A stretch of DNA of 19,826 nucleotides, taken from positions 1 through 19,826 of the forward strand of contig CAYYJN010000036.1 of assembly GCA_964472275.1 (NCBI GenBank). The letters run 5' to 3'. This document shows, piece by piece, positions 6,780 through 15,030 of this stretch. Position numbers and translations under genes: made by a program. The notes under the pieces are model-generated. The model did not search any database. It was given only the letters and a program-made list of their open reading frames with translations, and was not told the DNA's origin. Numbering within the stretch: the stretch's first letter is position 1; each line of letters opens with the position of its first letter. This DNA is from JAFDVN01 sp964472275. GTDB lineage: Bacteria > Acidobacteriota > Holophagae > Holophagales > Holophagaceae.

Positions 6780-7346
6780 GTGCGCCGCTTCGCCCTGTCC
6801 GCCCTGCTTGCCATCCCCGTCCTCGCTCAGGCCCCGGCGGAAAAGCCGGTCGTGAAGATCGTCACCAACTACGGGGCGATGACCGTGGAGCTGGACCCGA
6901 GCGCGGCGCCGAAGACGGTGGCCAACTTCCTCCGCTATGTGAAGGAGGGGCATTACAAGGGCACGATCTTCCACCGCGTCATTGACGGCTTCATGATCCA
7001 GGGCGGCGGCATGGATGAGGATTTCAAAGATAAGCCCGCGCACGCGGGCATCGTGAATGAAACGGCCTCGGCCCTCGCGGCCGGACTCCACAACACGCGG
7101 GGCACCATCGCCCTCGCGCGCACTTCCGATCCCAACAGCGGCGGGGACCAGTTCTACATCAACCTCGTGGACAACTCCGCCTCCCTGGATTCGGGGCAGT
7201 ACTGCCCCTTCGGCCGCGTGCTTTCCGGAATGGAAGTCGCGGACGCCATCGCCAAGGTCCGCACCGGGTTCCAGAACGGGATGCCCAATGTCCCCGACTA
7301 CCCGGTGCGCATCAAGGCCATCCAACTGGTGACCACCGCTCCGTGA
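6780..7346 (+). CDS. ppiA: Secreted cyclophilin-type peptidyl-prolyl isomerase
   Basis: Catalyses cis/trans isomerisation of proline peptide bonds; a signal peptide of about 17-20 residues (ending near AQA) indicates a periplasmic foldase. The 188-residue protein carries the cyclophilin core: FHRVI with catalytic Arg66, then FMIQGGG with Phe71 and Gln74, and later the substrate-binding loop region DQFYINLVDN and FGRVLSGM. The start is GTG at 6780, with GGAGG about five bases upstream. The stop overlaps the next gene's GTG by 4 bases (GTGA), so the acyltransferase is likely translated from the same message. The symbol ppiA is used by similarity to periplasmic cyclophilins and not by proven orthology. 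Confidence 0.93.
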   Translation: MRRFALSALLAIPVLAQAPAEKPVVKIVTNYGAMTVELDPSAAPKTVANFLRYVKEGHYKGTIFHRVIDGFMIQGGGMDEDFKDKPAHAGIVNETASALAAGLHNTRGTIALARTSDPNSGGDQFYINLVDNSASLDSGQYCPFGRVLSGMEVADAIAKVRTGFQNGMPNVPDYPVRIKAIQLVTTAP

Positions 7347-8086
7347 CGCGGCGCCCGCTCGTTCGACCCGCCCTGGTGTGGCTGCTCGCGGGGCCCGCCA
7401 TGGCGGTGGCCGTGGTGATGGCCGCCTGCGTCGCGGTGTTCCGAGGCAAGCGCAAGGGCTTCTGGACCATCGCGCCGACCTACATCCGGCTCATGGCCTT
7501 CGCGTTCGGCATTGAGCGGAGGCTCGAAGGCTGGGAGTCGCTGCCAGAAGGAATCCGCAACGGCGCGCCGGTGATCTTCTTCGCCAACCACGCCTCGCTG
7601 CTGGATCCGCCGCTCCTCATCTCCACCCTGCCGGATCACCCGGTCTTCATCGCGAAGAAGGAGCTGGGCCGCGTGCCGGTGCTGGGCCAGGCCATCCACC
7701 TCGCGGGCTTCATCCTCATTGACCGGGCCCACCAGAAGAAGGCCCACGCGAGCCTAGAGGACGCCGCCCTCCGCATCCGCGCGGGGCAGAGCGTCGCCAT
7801 CTTCCCCGAAGGCACGCGAACCATGGACGGCTCGCTTCAGCCCTTCAAACGCGGCAGCTTCCACCTGGCGCTGGAAGCGGGCGTGCCGCTCGTCCCCCTC
7901 GCCATCCGCGGCGGCCACGAGATCCTGCCCAAGGGCGCGTGGCGCACGAGGGGCGGGCCCTACACGCTCACCGTCGGTGAGCCGCTGGATCCGGCCCGCT
8001 TCCATGATCCCGAATCCCTTCGATCCGCCGCCGAGGCGAAGTTGAGAGGGATGCTGAACGAGTCAGCAACGCGCGCTCTTGACTAA
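7343..8086 (+). CDS. plsC: 1-acyl-sn-glycerol-3-phosphate acyltransferase (PlsC family)
   Basis: Transfers an acyl chain to lysophosphatidic acid to form phosphatidic acid, at the inner membrane in phospholipid synthesis. The 247-residue protein starts with a hydrophobic N-terminal anchor (about residues 10-33). The acyltransferase block I motif NHASLLD gives catalytic His83 and Asp88, and block III FPEGTR is residues 154-159. The GTG start overlaps the cyclophilin stop by 4 bases. Its TAA stop (8084-8086) overlaps the convergent kinase stop (8083-8085), leaving no room for a terminator between them. A related lysophospholipid or ornithine-lipid acyltransferase role is possible. Confidence 0.9.
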   Translation: MTRRPLVRPALVWLLAGPAMAVAVVMAACVAVFRGKRKGFWTIAPTYIRLMAFAFGIERRLEGWESLPEGIRNGAPVIFFANHASLLDPPLLISTLPDHPVFIAKKELGRVPVLGQAIHLAGFILIDRAHQKKAHASLEDAALRIRAGQSVAIFPEGTRTMDGSLQPFKRGSFHLALEAGVPLVPLAIRGGHEILPKGAWRTRGGPYTLTVGEPLDPARFHDPESLRSAAEAKLRGMLNESATRALD

Positions 8087-11000
8087 CGGGCCGCAACCGC
8101 GAGTGCTTCTCGACGATGGGAGGCCAGCAAAGGGATCAGCAACGCGTCTCTGGACGCCACCTGAGGCAGGAGCATTCGCGTCTCTCGACCAGCCGTAGGA
8201 TCTTCGCCCACCTTGGCGGCGAAAAGGCGGAGGCTGGCCCACAAAGCGGCTCGGGTTCCGGGCCGCTCGAAGACGAGTTCCGGCCCGCTTGGCTGGCCTT
8301 CGCTCGGGAAACGCCGCGCCAGTGCACGAAGGGAAGAGGGGAAGGTCCCATCCCGTTCCAGCCACCCTTCCGTGGGCCAGGCGAGGGCGGCACTGCGGGT
8401 GAATGGGACGGAAAGCTCCACCCGTCGCAACGCCAACTCCACCTTCAGCGCTGGCACCTGCGCGATCCATGCTTCGTCCGCGGAAGTCCTTCGCAGCGAG
8501 GCTAGCGCGCGCAAGTGCGACTCTCCACGCGCCAGCGCCGCGGTGTCCGAACGGCCATCGGCGCGAGCATCCTGGACTCGCAGCAAGGCCGCCTTGATGG
8601 CATACCCGTGGATGCCGCTCGGCCGCCAGTGGGATCGTCCATCAGACAGCGCCTGATCCAAGTCCAACAGCACCTTCGCGGCTGAGGCGCGGTGCCGGAT
8701 CCGATGCTCCGCGAGCGCGAGCAGTCCCCAAGTCCGAAGCTCGAGGCGGCGGGCGGCGAACATCGCGGCCCCCTCGGTCCGTTGGCTCAAGGTGAGAATC
8801 GCCTTGATCTCGGGTTCAGGATCCCGACCTTCCACCTCCGCCCGCCACGCGGCATGAAGGTGGAACCAGGCCGCCATCTGCTCAAAAAATTGGTACTGCG
8901 GCTCCACCCGCATCGCCGATTCCACGGCCTCACGGGTTGCATCCTCCTCCGCGTCGGTGGCCTGGCCTCGCTCCACATGGAACTGGTAGCGGCGGAGCTT
9001 CGCCTTCGTGAGCTTTTCGAGCGCGATGAGTCCGTGGTGGCTGACCGGAGGGACCAGCTTCAAGAGGGATTCGCTCGCGGCGACGCTCTCTTCGATCGCG
9101 ACCTCTGGATCCTGCCCGGCTTCCCACTGGTAATCCACCGCCCTGGAAAGGGTGGCGGCCAACAGGACCCACCCGTAGTCATCATCGGGATCGTAGCGGG
9201 TCGCGAGACGCGCCTCTTGAATGGCGAGCCTGTTGTCCTCTGGGCCGTGGGCCCGTCGCCAAAGGACATACGCGCGACAGCAATGCCCCCGGGCACTTTC
9301 CGAATCCACTCGCAGCAGTTCCTGGGTGATCCGGTCCGTCTGATCCAACAAGTCATCCACGGTCTGGTCGCGGTACACGCCGCGATCGTTGTGACTGAAG
9401 ATGAGTTGGCAGGCGAGGCCTTCCAGCGCCCTCGGATCACTCCTGCCCACCAGCGCGGCCGCCGTGTAACTCGCGCGAATGGCTCGTTCCTCGGATTCGC
9501 TCGAAGGCCAATCCTTGGCGGCCACGGCTTCGATGTAGCGTTGCTGATGGATGGCCCCCGCCAGGAGATTGGCCTCGTAGGCGGAAGGGTTCTCTCGCAC
9601 CGCGATCTCCGCCAGGTTCAACGCGCGGGTGGCATCGCCTCCCAGCCAAGCCCGAAGAGCATCCGTGTACGCCGGGGCGGGGCTCGCGAGCCGCCCGTTC
9701 TCGAGGTTTTGTAGGGCGGGAACCTGAAGCCCGGCCCGAGCCTCACGAAGCTCCCGCTCCCGAATCTCTGGTTGCTTGAGTTGCGCGACCACGCGCATCC
9801 GGCGCTGGTAGAGCTCGGCCTGCGCAAGTCCCAGCGCGAGCGACGCCTCGGGGGTACGCGTTCCGAGCGCCCATGCGCGCTCCAGGGACTCCTTGGCGCG
9901 AGTCCATTCCCCCAGCGCCATGTGACCTCGCCCCAAGGCGAGGTGCGCGGGGCCGGTCGCCTTGGACGGGAGGCTGTCCATGAGCGTCTGGATATTGGCC
10001 ATCTCGCCCCGGATCGCCTCCTTGTCCGGACCAAGATCGTGGGGCGGCAGAAGGTAGGCGACGCGCATGCGTGATTCCGCGCTCCGGGAAACGGCGCCCA
10101 TCTGCACGGCCACTTGCGAAGCCCGTTCCAAAGCGAAGCGATTCCGCACCACCTGGATGACGAGCAATCCAAGGAGAATCGCCGCGAAGCCGAGGCTACC
10201 AACCACCCATGGCTGTCGCCGGGCACGCGACACCCAACGCGCCAGCCGCGAGGGCCGTTTCGCGGCGATGGGCTCTCCACCGAGAAAACGGCCAAGCTCA
10301 TCGGCCAGTTCCTTCGCCGTGTCGTAACGACGCTCCGGCTTCCGCTCCAGGCATTTCAGCAGGATGGTCTCGAGGTCCCGCGGAAGCCCGGGGTCGAGGC
10401 CGCGTGGCGCGGCGACTTCCGATTCCCTCAGTTGACGGAGGATTCCCGCCGGGCTTGACGCGTCGAAGGGGGGGCGCCCGATCAGGATCGCGTGCAGGGT
10501 GGCGCCAAGGCTGAAAATGTCCGACCGCCGATCCACCCGCGCTGACTCTCCATCCGCCTGTTCCGGGGACATGTAGGCCGGTGTGCCAAGGGGCATTCCC
10601 GTTCGCGTGAGGCCGGGCGCCGCCTCATCCCTGACCAGGCCAAAGTCGAGCACCACGGGGCGCAGGCCACCTTCCTCGGAGCGCGAAACCATGATGTTGG
10701 CGGGCTTGAGATCCCGGTGAACCAACCCGAGGCGATGCACCGCGTGGAGGGCTTCCGCGACCGCGCGCATCAGCATCACCTTCTCAGTGAGGCTTAACCG
10801 CAAGGCTGCGATCGCGAGCGTCTCCCCTTCGAGATGCTGCATGGCGATGAAGGGTTGGCCATCGTGATCGCCCACTTCGTAGACGCGGCAGATGTTCGGG
10901 TGGTCCAGCCGCGCGAGGGCTTGGGCTTCCAGCAACAGGCGCACGAACGCTTCATCCCCCCCACGCCGGACGAGCTTGAGGGCGACGGTGCGGCCCAGCG

Positions 11001-11142
11001 TCGAATCCCGGGCGAGGAGGACCTGTCCCATCCCGCCTTCGCCCAGGGAAGCCTGGACCAGGTACTTGCCGATGCGGCGCCCCTCCATGGAAGGCTCAGC
11101 GCCACCCGTCTGGGGGCTGGGAACAGGGGAGTCCGAGGTCAT
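8083..11142 (-). CDS. Membrane serine/threonine protein kinase with large helical C-terminal half
   Basis: A 1019-residue Hanks-type kinase. All core motifs are intact: Gly-rich loop GEGGMG (34-39), VALK Lys56, alpha-C Glu72, HRD 142-144 with KPAN, DFG 166-168 and the activation-segment end GTPAYMSPEQ (186-195). A single membrane segment follows at about 311-332. The remaining nearly 690 residues are mostly helical with TPR-like stretches (clearest around 397-450, GHMALGEWTRAKESLERAW) and would lie outside the inner membrane. The start is uncertain: the frame runs up to an ATG at 11256, but that would overlap the divergent HTH gene, so 11142 is preferred; 11088 is possible. The substrate is unknown. 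It shares a 77-base divergent gap with the HTH regulator, which may be a partner. Confidence 0.9.
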   Translation of the reverse strand: MTSDSPVPSPQTGGAEPSMEGRRIGKYLVQASLGEGGMGQVLLARDSTLGRTVALKLVRRGGDEAFVRLLLEAQALARLDHPNICRVYEVGDHDGQPFIAMQHLEGETLAIAALRLSLTEKVMLMRAVAEALHAVHRLGLVHRDLKPANIMVSRSEEGGLRPVVLDFGLVRDEAAPGLTRTGMPLGTPAYMSPEQADGESARVDRRSDIFSLGATLHAILIGRPPFDASSPAGILRQLRESEVAAPRGLDPGLPRDLETILLKCLERKPERRYDTAKELADELGRFLGGEPIAAKRPSRLARWVSRARRQPWVVGSLGFAAILLGLLVIQVVRNRFALERASQVAVQMGAVSRSAESRMRVAYLLPPHDLGPDKEAIRGEMANIQTLMDSLPSKATGPAHLALGRGHMALGEWTRAKESLERAWALGTRTPEASLALGLAQAELYQRRMRVVAQLKQPEIRERELREARAGLQVPALQNLENGRLASPAPAYTDALRAWLGGDATRALNLAEIAVRENPSAYEANLLAGAIHQQRYIEAVAAKDWPSSESEERAIRASYTAAALVGRSDPRALEGLACQLIFSHNDRGVYRDQTVDDLLDQTDRITQELLRVDSESARGHCCRAYVLWRRAHGPEDNRLAIQEARLATRYDPDDDYGWVLLAATLSRAVDYQWEAGQDPEVAIEESVAASESLLKLVPPVSHHGLIALEKLTKAKLRRYQFHVERGQATDAEEDATREAVESAMRVEPQYQFFEQMAAWFHLHAAWRAEVEGRDPEPEIKAILTLSQRTEGAAMFAARRLELRTWGLLALAEHRIRHRASAAKVLLDLDQALSDGRSHWRPSGIHGYAIKAALLRVQDARADGRSDTAALARGESHLRALASLRRTSADEAWIAQVPALKVELALRRVELSVPFTRSAALAWPTEGWLERDGTFPSSLRALARRFPSEGQPSGPELVFERPGTRAALWASLRLFAAKVGEDPTAGRETRMLLPQVASRDALLIPLLASHRREALAVAAR

Positions 11143-11184
11143 GGGATGTTCAACAGGGTAGCAATGGTTCGGGAGCGCGCGGCC

Positions 11185-11219
11185 TTGGGACGCGGCGGTC
11201 GGTTTGGTATCTTCGGGCC
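11185..11219 (+). promoter_or_regulatory. Putative promoter for the HTH gene, leaderless
   Basis: TTGGGA (11185-11190), a 17-base spacer and TATCTT (11208-11213) match the sigma-70 layout, and six bases later the ATG begins at 11220. No ribosome binding site is present, so the transcript probably starts at the ATG. It lies in the gap shared with the divergent kinase. Confidence 0.5.
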
Positions 11220-11663
11220 ATGGCCACTCGCGGTCCCTACGACTCCAGCCAAGCATCCGATTTCGAACCTCGGACCCTGGGGGACCGCGTCAAAAAGCTC
11301 CGCTGGCACATGGGGTGGACCCAAAGCGATCTGAGCCAAGCGGTGAACACCGATCAAGCCATCGTCTCCAACTGGGAGCGGGACAAAGCGAAGCCCTCTG
11401 GCGCGGCGCTCGCGGCGCTCGCCCAAGTCTTCGGCGTGACACCGGGAGCCCTTGAGACGGGTGAAGGCTTCCACCTCCCCTCTCCTCGGCGGAAGGCGGA
11501 AACGGGAAGCCACACCATCTCACTCCCGGAAGGCGGAACCCAGCCCATCACTTGGGTGGACCTGTCCTCCGGGCGCGATCGCGGCTTGGAATTCCAAGAA
11601 GCACTCGCGCAATTGCTCAAAGCCACCCAAGCGGGGCGCCGCGTGTGGATGGTCGTGGATTAG
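11220..11663 (+). CDS. XRE-type helix-turn-helix regulator (147 aa)
   Basis: A small DNA-binding protein. Residues 20-76 form a Cro/C1-type HTH (LGDRVKKLRW, then WTQSDLSQAV, IVSNWERDKAKPS and LAQVFGVTPGAL). The C-terminal 70 residues have no recognised domain: a basic linker, then ISLPEGGTQPITWVDL and a helix ending in RRVWMVVD, which might be for dimerisation or signal sensing. The start is fixed by the promoter-like sequence directly upstream and by the HTH, because the next Met falls inside the domain. It is divergent from the kinase gene and may regulate it, itself, or the secreted gene downstream; a phosphorylation target role is only an idea. Confidence 0.85.
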   Translation: MATRGPYDSSQASDFEPRTLGDRVKKLRWHMGWTQSDLSQAVNTDQAIVSNWERDKAKPSGAALAALAQVFGVTPGALETGEGFHLPSPRRKAETGSHTISLPEGGTQPITWVDLSSGRDRGLEFQEALAQLLKATQAGRRVWMVVD

Positions 11664-11668
11664 AAATT

Positions 11669-11693
11669 CATATTTAGAAATATGTGATTGACA
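11669..11693 (+). promoter_or_regulatory. AT-rich operator-like palindrome with TTGACA box
   Basis: CATATTTAGAAATATG (11669-11684) is a perfect 7-bp inverted repeat around AG. A consensus -35 hexamer TTGACA (11688-11693) begins three bases later, followed by six T residues. A convincing -10 box at 16-18 bases was not found. The patch follows the HTH stop and precedes the unknown secreted protein by about 80 bases. It could be an operator for the neighbouring regulator. Confidence 0.45.
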
Positions 11694-11705
11694 TTTTTTA
11701 AGGTC

Positions 11706-11726
11706 GGCCCACCCTTGGGGTGAGCC
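11706..11726. other. Short hairpin in the leader of the unknown secreted gene
   Basis: GGCCCACCC and GGGTGAGCC pair over 9 bp with one mismatch around a TTG loop. No T-run follows on either strand, so it is not a classical terminator; it may be a 5' leader structure. Confidence 0.3.
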
Positions 11727-11772
11727 TGGTCCCGTCCATCTCTTCCAGGCCCCCTTTCTCCGGAGCCTTCCC

Positions 11773-12888
11773 ATGTCGCGCACTCTGCTTTACCCGCTGC
11801 TGGCGGGCTTGACTGTGATTTGCCCTCTCCAGGCCGGAGACAAGCCATCTCCAATTCCCGCCGCGCCGAAGGCGATCTTCGGGGATAGCAGCGCCGCGCC
11901 GCTGGCGCCGACGAAACGCGTGGCCATCTCCAGCTTCGTGGTTTCCTTCCAGGCCTCCATGGGCAAGACGATCCAGACCGGGAATTTCGGCAGCTCCGTC
12001 GCCAAATACGGTCTAGGCGCGCTCCTTCGACACGATAAATCCGAAGCCACGGGCTCCACCATCATGGATGTGGATGTGGAAGTGGAACGAAAGGTCGTGA
12101 CCACGCTCTACCAGCGCCTGCAAAAAGATCTCACCGAAGCTGGGTTCGAAGTCGTTCCCGAGACGGAAGTGCTCGCGGCCGACGCCTACAAGGCCCTCAT
12201 CAAGGAAGCCGCCTACGCCAACTACTCCCGGTGGCATGACACCAAGGGAGACACCATGCTCGTTTCCCCAGACACGCTCACTCCGTATCAGGTCTACACG
12301 CCCGAGCTTGGCGACTTCTATAGTTATGACTTGCACAGCTATCGCAAAGGCTGGATCAAGACCTTCGGCGGCAGCAGTACCGAAGGCGGACCCACGCCCA
12401 TCAAGGGATCCGCGGTCTACAAAGTTCCCGATTTGGAGGCCAGCCTTGCCCGCCAGCTGAACGCGCATGTCCTCAAGGCCACCTATCTGGTCACCATCGG
12501 CGACATGGACATGTCCGCATCCCATCAGTATGGAATGAGTTCTTCGGATGGCGGTCGCACGACGGACACGACGATTGACACGAAGACCCACGCCGCGGTC
12601 AAAGCGGCGATGGGTCTCCGCGAAGGGCAGACCCGCCTCGCCTTCCGCACCGCGAACGGGAAAAAGGGCTCTCCCTACAAGCTCAACAAGGTGCCCTGCG
12701 CGAAGGATGGCGATGTGGTCGTCACCATTGACGCGCCTATCCAGGGGCTGAGCGACCTGCTCTCCCTGAAGGAAATCGGGAAGCTCGAGGGCGAGATCAC
12801 GGTGACCGACAACGCCGCGTTCACCGACCGTCTCGTGGACCTCATCGAGTCTCAGCAGAAGGCCATGGTGGAACTGGTGAAGCGCTGA
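11773..12888 (+). CDS. Secreted protein of unrecognised family (371 aa)
   Basis: I do not recognise this protein. It has a clear signal peptide (about residues 1-21, ending LQA) without a lipobox, so it should be soluble in the periplasm or outside. After a Pro/Ala-rich stretch, KRVAISSFVVSFQ (48-60) starts a beta-strand-like segment, and VERKVVTTLYQRLQKDLTEAGFEVV (104-128) gives a strand-helix-strand pattern. This loosely resembles the alpha/beta fold of CsgG, LpoB or TolB N-terminal domains, but it is a guess. The middle is rich in Tyr and Asp (SYDLHSYRKGW). The end is helical (FTDRLVDLIESQQKAMVELVKR). CGGAG at 11761-11765 is a good ribosome binding site for the ATG. The Sel1 gene follows 70 bases downstream and may share the message. 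Confidence 0.8.
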   Translation: MSRTLLYPLLAGLTVICPLQAGDKPSPIPAAPKAIFGDSSAAPLAPTKRVAISSFVVSFQASMGKTIQTGNFGSSVAKYGLGALLRHDKSEATGSTIMDVDVEVERKVVTTLYQRLQKDLTEAGFEVVPETEVLAADAYKALIKEAAYANYSRWHDTKGDTMLVSPDTLTPYQVYTPELGDFYSYDLHSYRKGWIKTFGGSSTEGGPTPIKGSAVYKVPDLEASLARQLNAHVLKATYLVTIGDMDMSASHQYGMSSSDGGRTTDTTIDTKTHAAVKAAMGLREGQTRLAFRTANGKKGSPYKLNKVPCAKDGDVVVTIDAPIQGLSDLLSLKEIGKLEGEITVTDNAAFTDRLVDLIESQQKAMVELVKR

Positions 12889-12958
12889 TCCCGCTCGCCC
12901 GCCACGCGCCCTCGAACCTCTCTCCATCGCTCCTTAACGCCCCGAATCGGAGTCACCC

Positions 12959-13813
12959 ATGAAGGCGATCCACGCAGTCCTCATGCTTCCTTGCCTCTGC
13001 CTGCCCGCGCAATCCCCCGCTCTCCCGCAAGCCCCCCCCACGACACCCAAGATTGACGGCAGCACCCCCATGGACACGCTCACGGCTCTCGCCGGGTCGG
13101 GCAACGCCGATGCCCAATTCGTGCTTGGCCTCCGTTATCACACCGGAACCGGAGTGCCTTCCGACGATGCGAAGGCCGCGGATTGGTGGCGCAAGGGCGC
13201 GGATCAGAAACACTCCGCCTGCGAGTACAACCTCGGTGTGCTCACGATGACTGGGCGCGGGACCACGAAGGATGAAAAGACCGGTGCCGATCTGGTTCGA
13301 GCGGCGGCGGAGCAGGGCTACCATCCCGCCGAGCTCTCACTCGGACAGCTGCACGAATTCGGGGATGGCGGCTTGAGCAAGGACCTGACGGAAGCCGTCC
13401 GCTGGTACCGCAAGGCCGCCGATGGTGGCGATCCGGATGCCCAGTACCGCGTGGGCTGGGCCTACCAGCAAGGCAAGGGCGGCCTCGCTCAGAGCCCCGC
13501 TGACGCGGTGTATTGGTTCAACCTGTCGGCCCGCCAGGGATTCACCACCGCCATCCTGAACTTGGGGCGTCATTACGAGGAAGGGCTCGGCGTCGCGAAA
13601 GATCCCTTCAAGGCCTTCAGCTATTACCTCAAGGCCGCGGAGAAAGGGAACGCCTCCGCGCAGCAGAAGGCCGGGTATTGCTACGGCACCGGCCTCGGGA
13701 CTTCCGTGGATCTCGCGCGCGCGCAGTACTGGTGGGAGAAGGCCGCCGCCCAAGGCGACCGAGTGGCCGCGAGCAACCTGGAGCAGTTGAGGGCCATGAA
13801 GCGGCGGCGCTGA
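12959..13813 (+). CDS. Secreted Sel1-repeat protein (284 aa)
   Basis: A signal peptide (about residues 1-18, ending PAQ/SP) is followed by six Sel1-type TPR-like repeats of 36-37 residues, at about 49-84, 85-121, 122-158, 159-195, 196-231 and 232-267. The consensus is visible in AQFVLGLRYHTGTGVPSDDAKAADW-like units, with A..LG..Y..G.GV..D...A..W...AA..G. Such solenoids bind other proteins, often in signalling or cell-envelope complexes; the partner is unknown. GGAG at 12949-12952 precedes the ATG. The next Sel1 gene starts three bases after this stop, so the two are coupled. Confidence 0.92.
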   Translation: MKAIHAVLMLPCLCLPAQSPALPQAPPTTPKIDGSTPMDTLTALAGSGNADAQFVLGLRYHTGTGVPSDDAKAADWWRKGADQKHSACEYNLGVLTMTGRGTTKDEKTGADLVRAAAEQGYHPAELSLGQLHEFGDGGLSKDLTEAVRWYRKAADGGDPDAQYRVGWAYQQGKGGLAQSPADAVYWFNLSARQGFTTAILNLGRHYEEGLGVAKDPFKAFSYYLKAAEKGNASAQQKAGYCYGTGLGTSVDLARAQYWWEKAAAQGDRVAASNLEQLRAMKRRR

Positions 13814-13816
13814 GCG

Positions 13817-14896
13817 ATGTGGCGAAGGATCTTCCTCCCGATGGCATGCCTGGTGGTGGCCCCGCCATGCCTCCAGGCGCGCCAAACCTACTACAGTCAC
13901 TTGGGCGAACAAGGTTCGAAGATCTACTACGAGCAGCACCTCGCCGCGGAGCGAAGGCTCGATCAGGCCAATCAGCAACAGGCCCTGGAAGATGCCAGGA
14001 ACCGGCGCGGCCTTTATGGCCCCGCGCCGGCCTCTGATCCCACCGCTCCCTTGAGCTTGCTGGCGGGCACGCTGAGCTCCCTCTCGAAGCGCCTCCAGGC
14101 CAGCGCGCCCAAACCGCAGTTGACCATCGCGCAAAAGCTGGCCCTGATCCGCGCCAAGGCGGACAAGGGAGATCTGGAGGCCAAGGTGGATCTCGCCTGG
14201 GTCTACGCCAACGGCTACCGGGATAAGAACGGCTTCGAATTTCCCAAGGACGACACGCTCGCCCGCTACTGGTCTCTTCGCGCGGCGGAAGGCGGCGATC
14301 CCTCCAACCAGATCGAGGTGGGCATGAGGCTCCTCTTCGGCATCGGAGAACCCGCCTCGCCCCAAGAAGGGGCGGCCTGGATCCAGAAGGCATCGGACCG
14401 TGGTCACGCCGATGCCCGGTTTTTGTTGAGCCTTCTCCTGGACTCAGGCAAAGGCGTCGCCAAGGACCCGACCCAAGCGAAGTCCCTGCTGAAATCCGCC
14501 GCGGAGCGTGGCAGCGCGGGGGCTCAAGAAGCCCTGGCGGAGCATTACTACTTCGGCGAGGGGTGGGCCAAGGACGACGCGCAGGCCGTCCACTGGTTCA
14601 CCTTGGCGGCATCCCAGGGACTGGCCTTGGCTCAATACAACCTGGGCGCGATGCACCTCAAAGAACGCGCGGGAGTGGAAGGATGGGACGCCTTCAAGGC
14701 CGCCCTCACCTGGTTCCAGAAAGCGGCGCGCCAAGGCCAGATGGATGCTCAGTACTCGTTAGGCTTCATGTACGCCAGCGGCATCGGAACCGACTCCAAC
14801 CTTCCCGAGGCGGAATTTTGGTACACCCAAGCCGCGGATCAAGGCGACTCGCAAAGCCAGAAGGCGTTGGCGGAGCTACGACGGTTGGCCCACTGA
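13817..14896 (+). CDS. Secreted Sel1-repeat protein with N-terminal helical region (359 aa)
   Basis: A signal peptide (about 1-22, ending LQA) is followed by a charged, probably coiled region (23-65) and a Pro/Ala-rich linker (66-100), then about six Sel1 repeats from residue 117 to 343. The first repeat carries an insertion (GYRDKNGFEFPKDD), and the fifth lacks the usual G.GV loop. It starts only three bases after the preceding Sel1 gene, and both are exported solenoids, so they are likely paralogues acting in one complex. The function is unknown. No Shine-Dalgarno is obvious, which fits translational coupling. Confidence 0.9.
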   Translation: MWRRIFLPMACLVVAPPCLQARQTYYSHLGEQGSKIYYEQHLAAERRLDQANQQQALEDARNRRGLYGPAPASDPTAPLSLLAGTLSSLSKRLQASAPKPQLTIAQKLALIRAKADKGDLEAKVDLAWVYANGYRDKNGFEFPKDDTLARYWSLRAAEGGDPSNQIEVGMRLLFGIGEPASPQEGAAWIQKASDRGHADARFLLSLLLDSGKGVAKDPTQAKSLLKSAAERGSAGAQEALAEHYYFGEGWAKDDAQAVHWFTLAASQGLALAQYNLGAMHLKERAGVEGWDAFKAALTWFQKAARQGQMDAQYSLGFMYASGIGTDSNLPEAEFWYTQAADQGDSQSQKALAELRRLAH

Positions 14897-14937
14897 ATCA
14901 CGAAGGGAATCCGGCAGGTACTTGAGGCGGCTCGACG

Positions 14938-14959
14938 AAAGGCCTCCGGGGAGCTTTTT
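14938..14959 (+). terminator. Weak candidate terminator after the Sel1 genes
   Basis: A bulged stem (AAAG and CTC pairing with GAG and CTTT) is followed by a T-run at 14955-14959. The stem is short, so confidence is low. The position, between the Sel1 pair and the ABC operon, is right. Confidence 0.3.
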
Positions 14960-15030
14960 GCTAAGCTCGCCTAAGCCATCCGCCCGCAGGGTCGTATCGC
15001 CCCTGTGCCGATCTTGTTCCCGGAGTTCCC

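Noticed and set aside
5757..7325. Minus-strand open frame of over 500 codons across pilD and the cyclophilin
   Set aside because: It overlaps two recognised genes in other frames or strands and reads as His/Arg/Pro-rich sequence without domains.
11143..11256. Upstream extension of the kinase gene to an ATG at 11256
   Set aside because: It would overlap the start of the divergent HTH gene and its promoter-like sequence, and the added residues show no family features.
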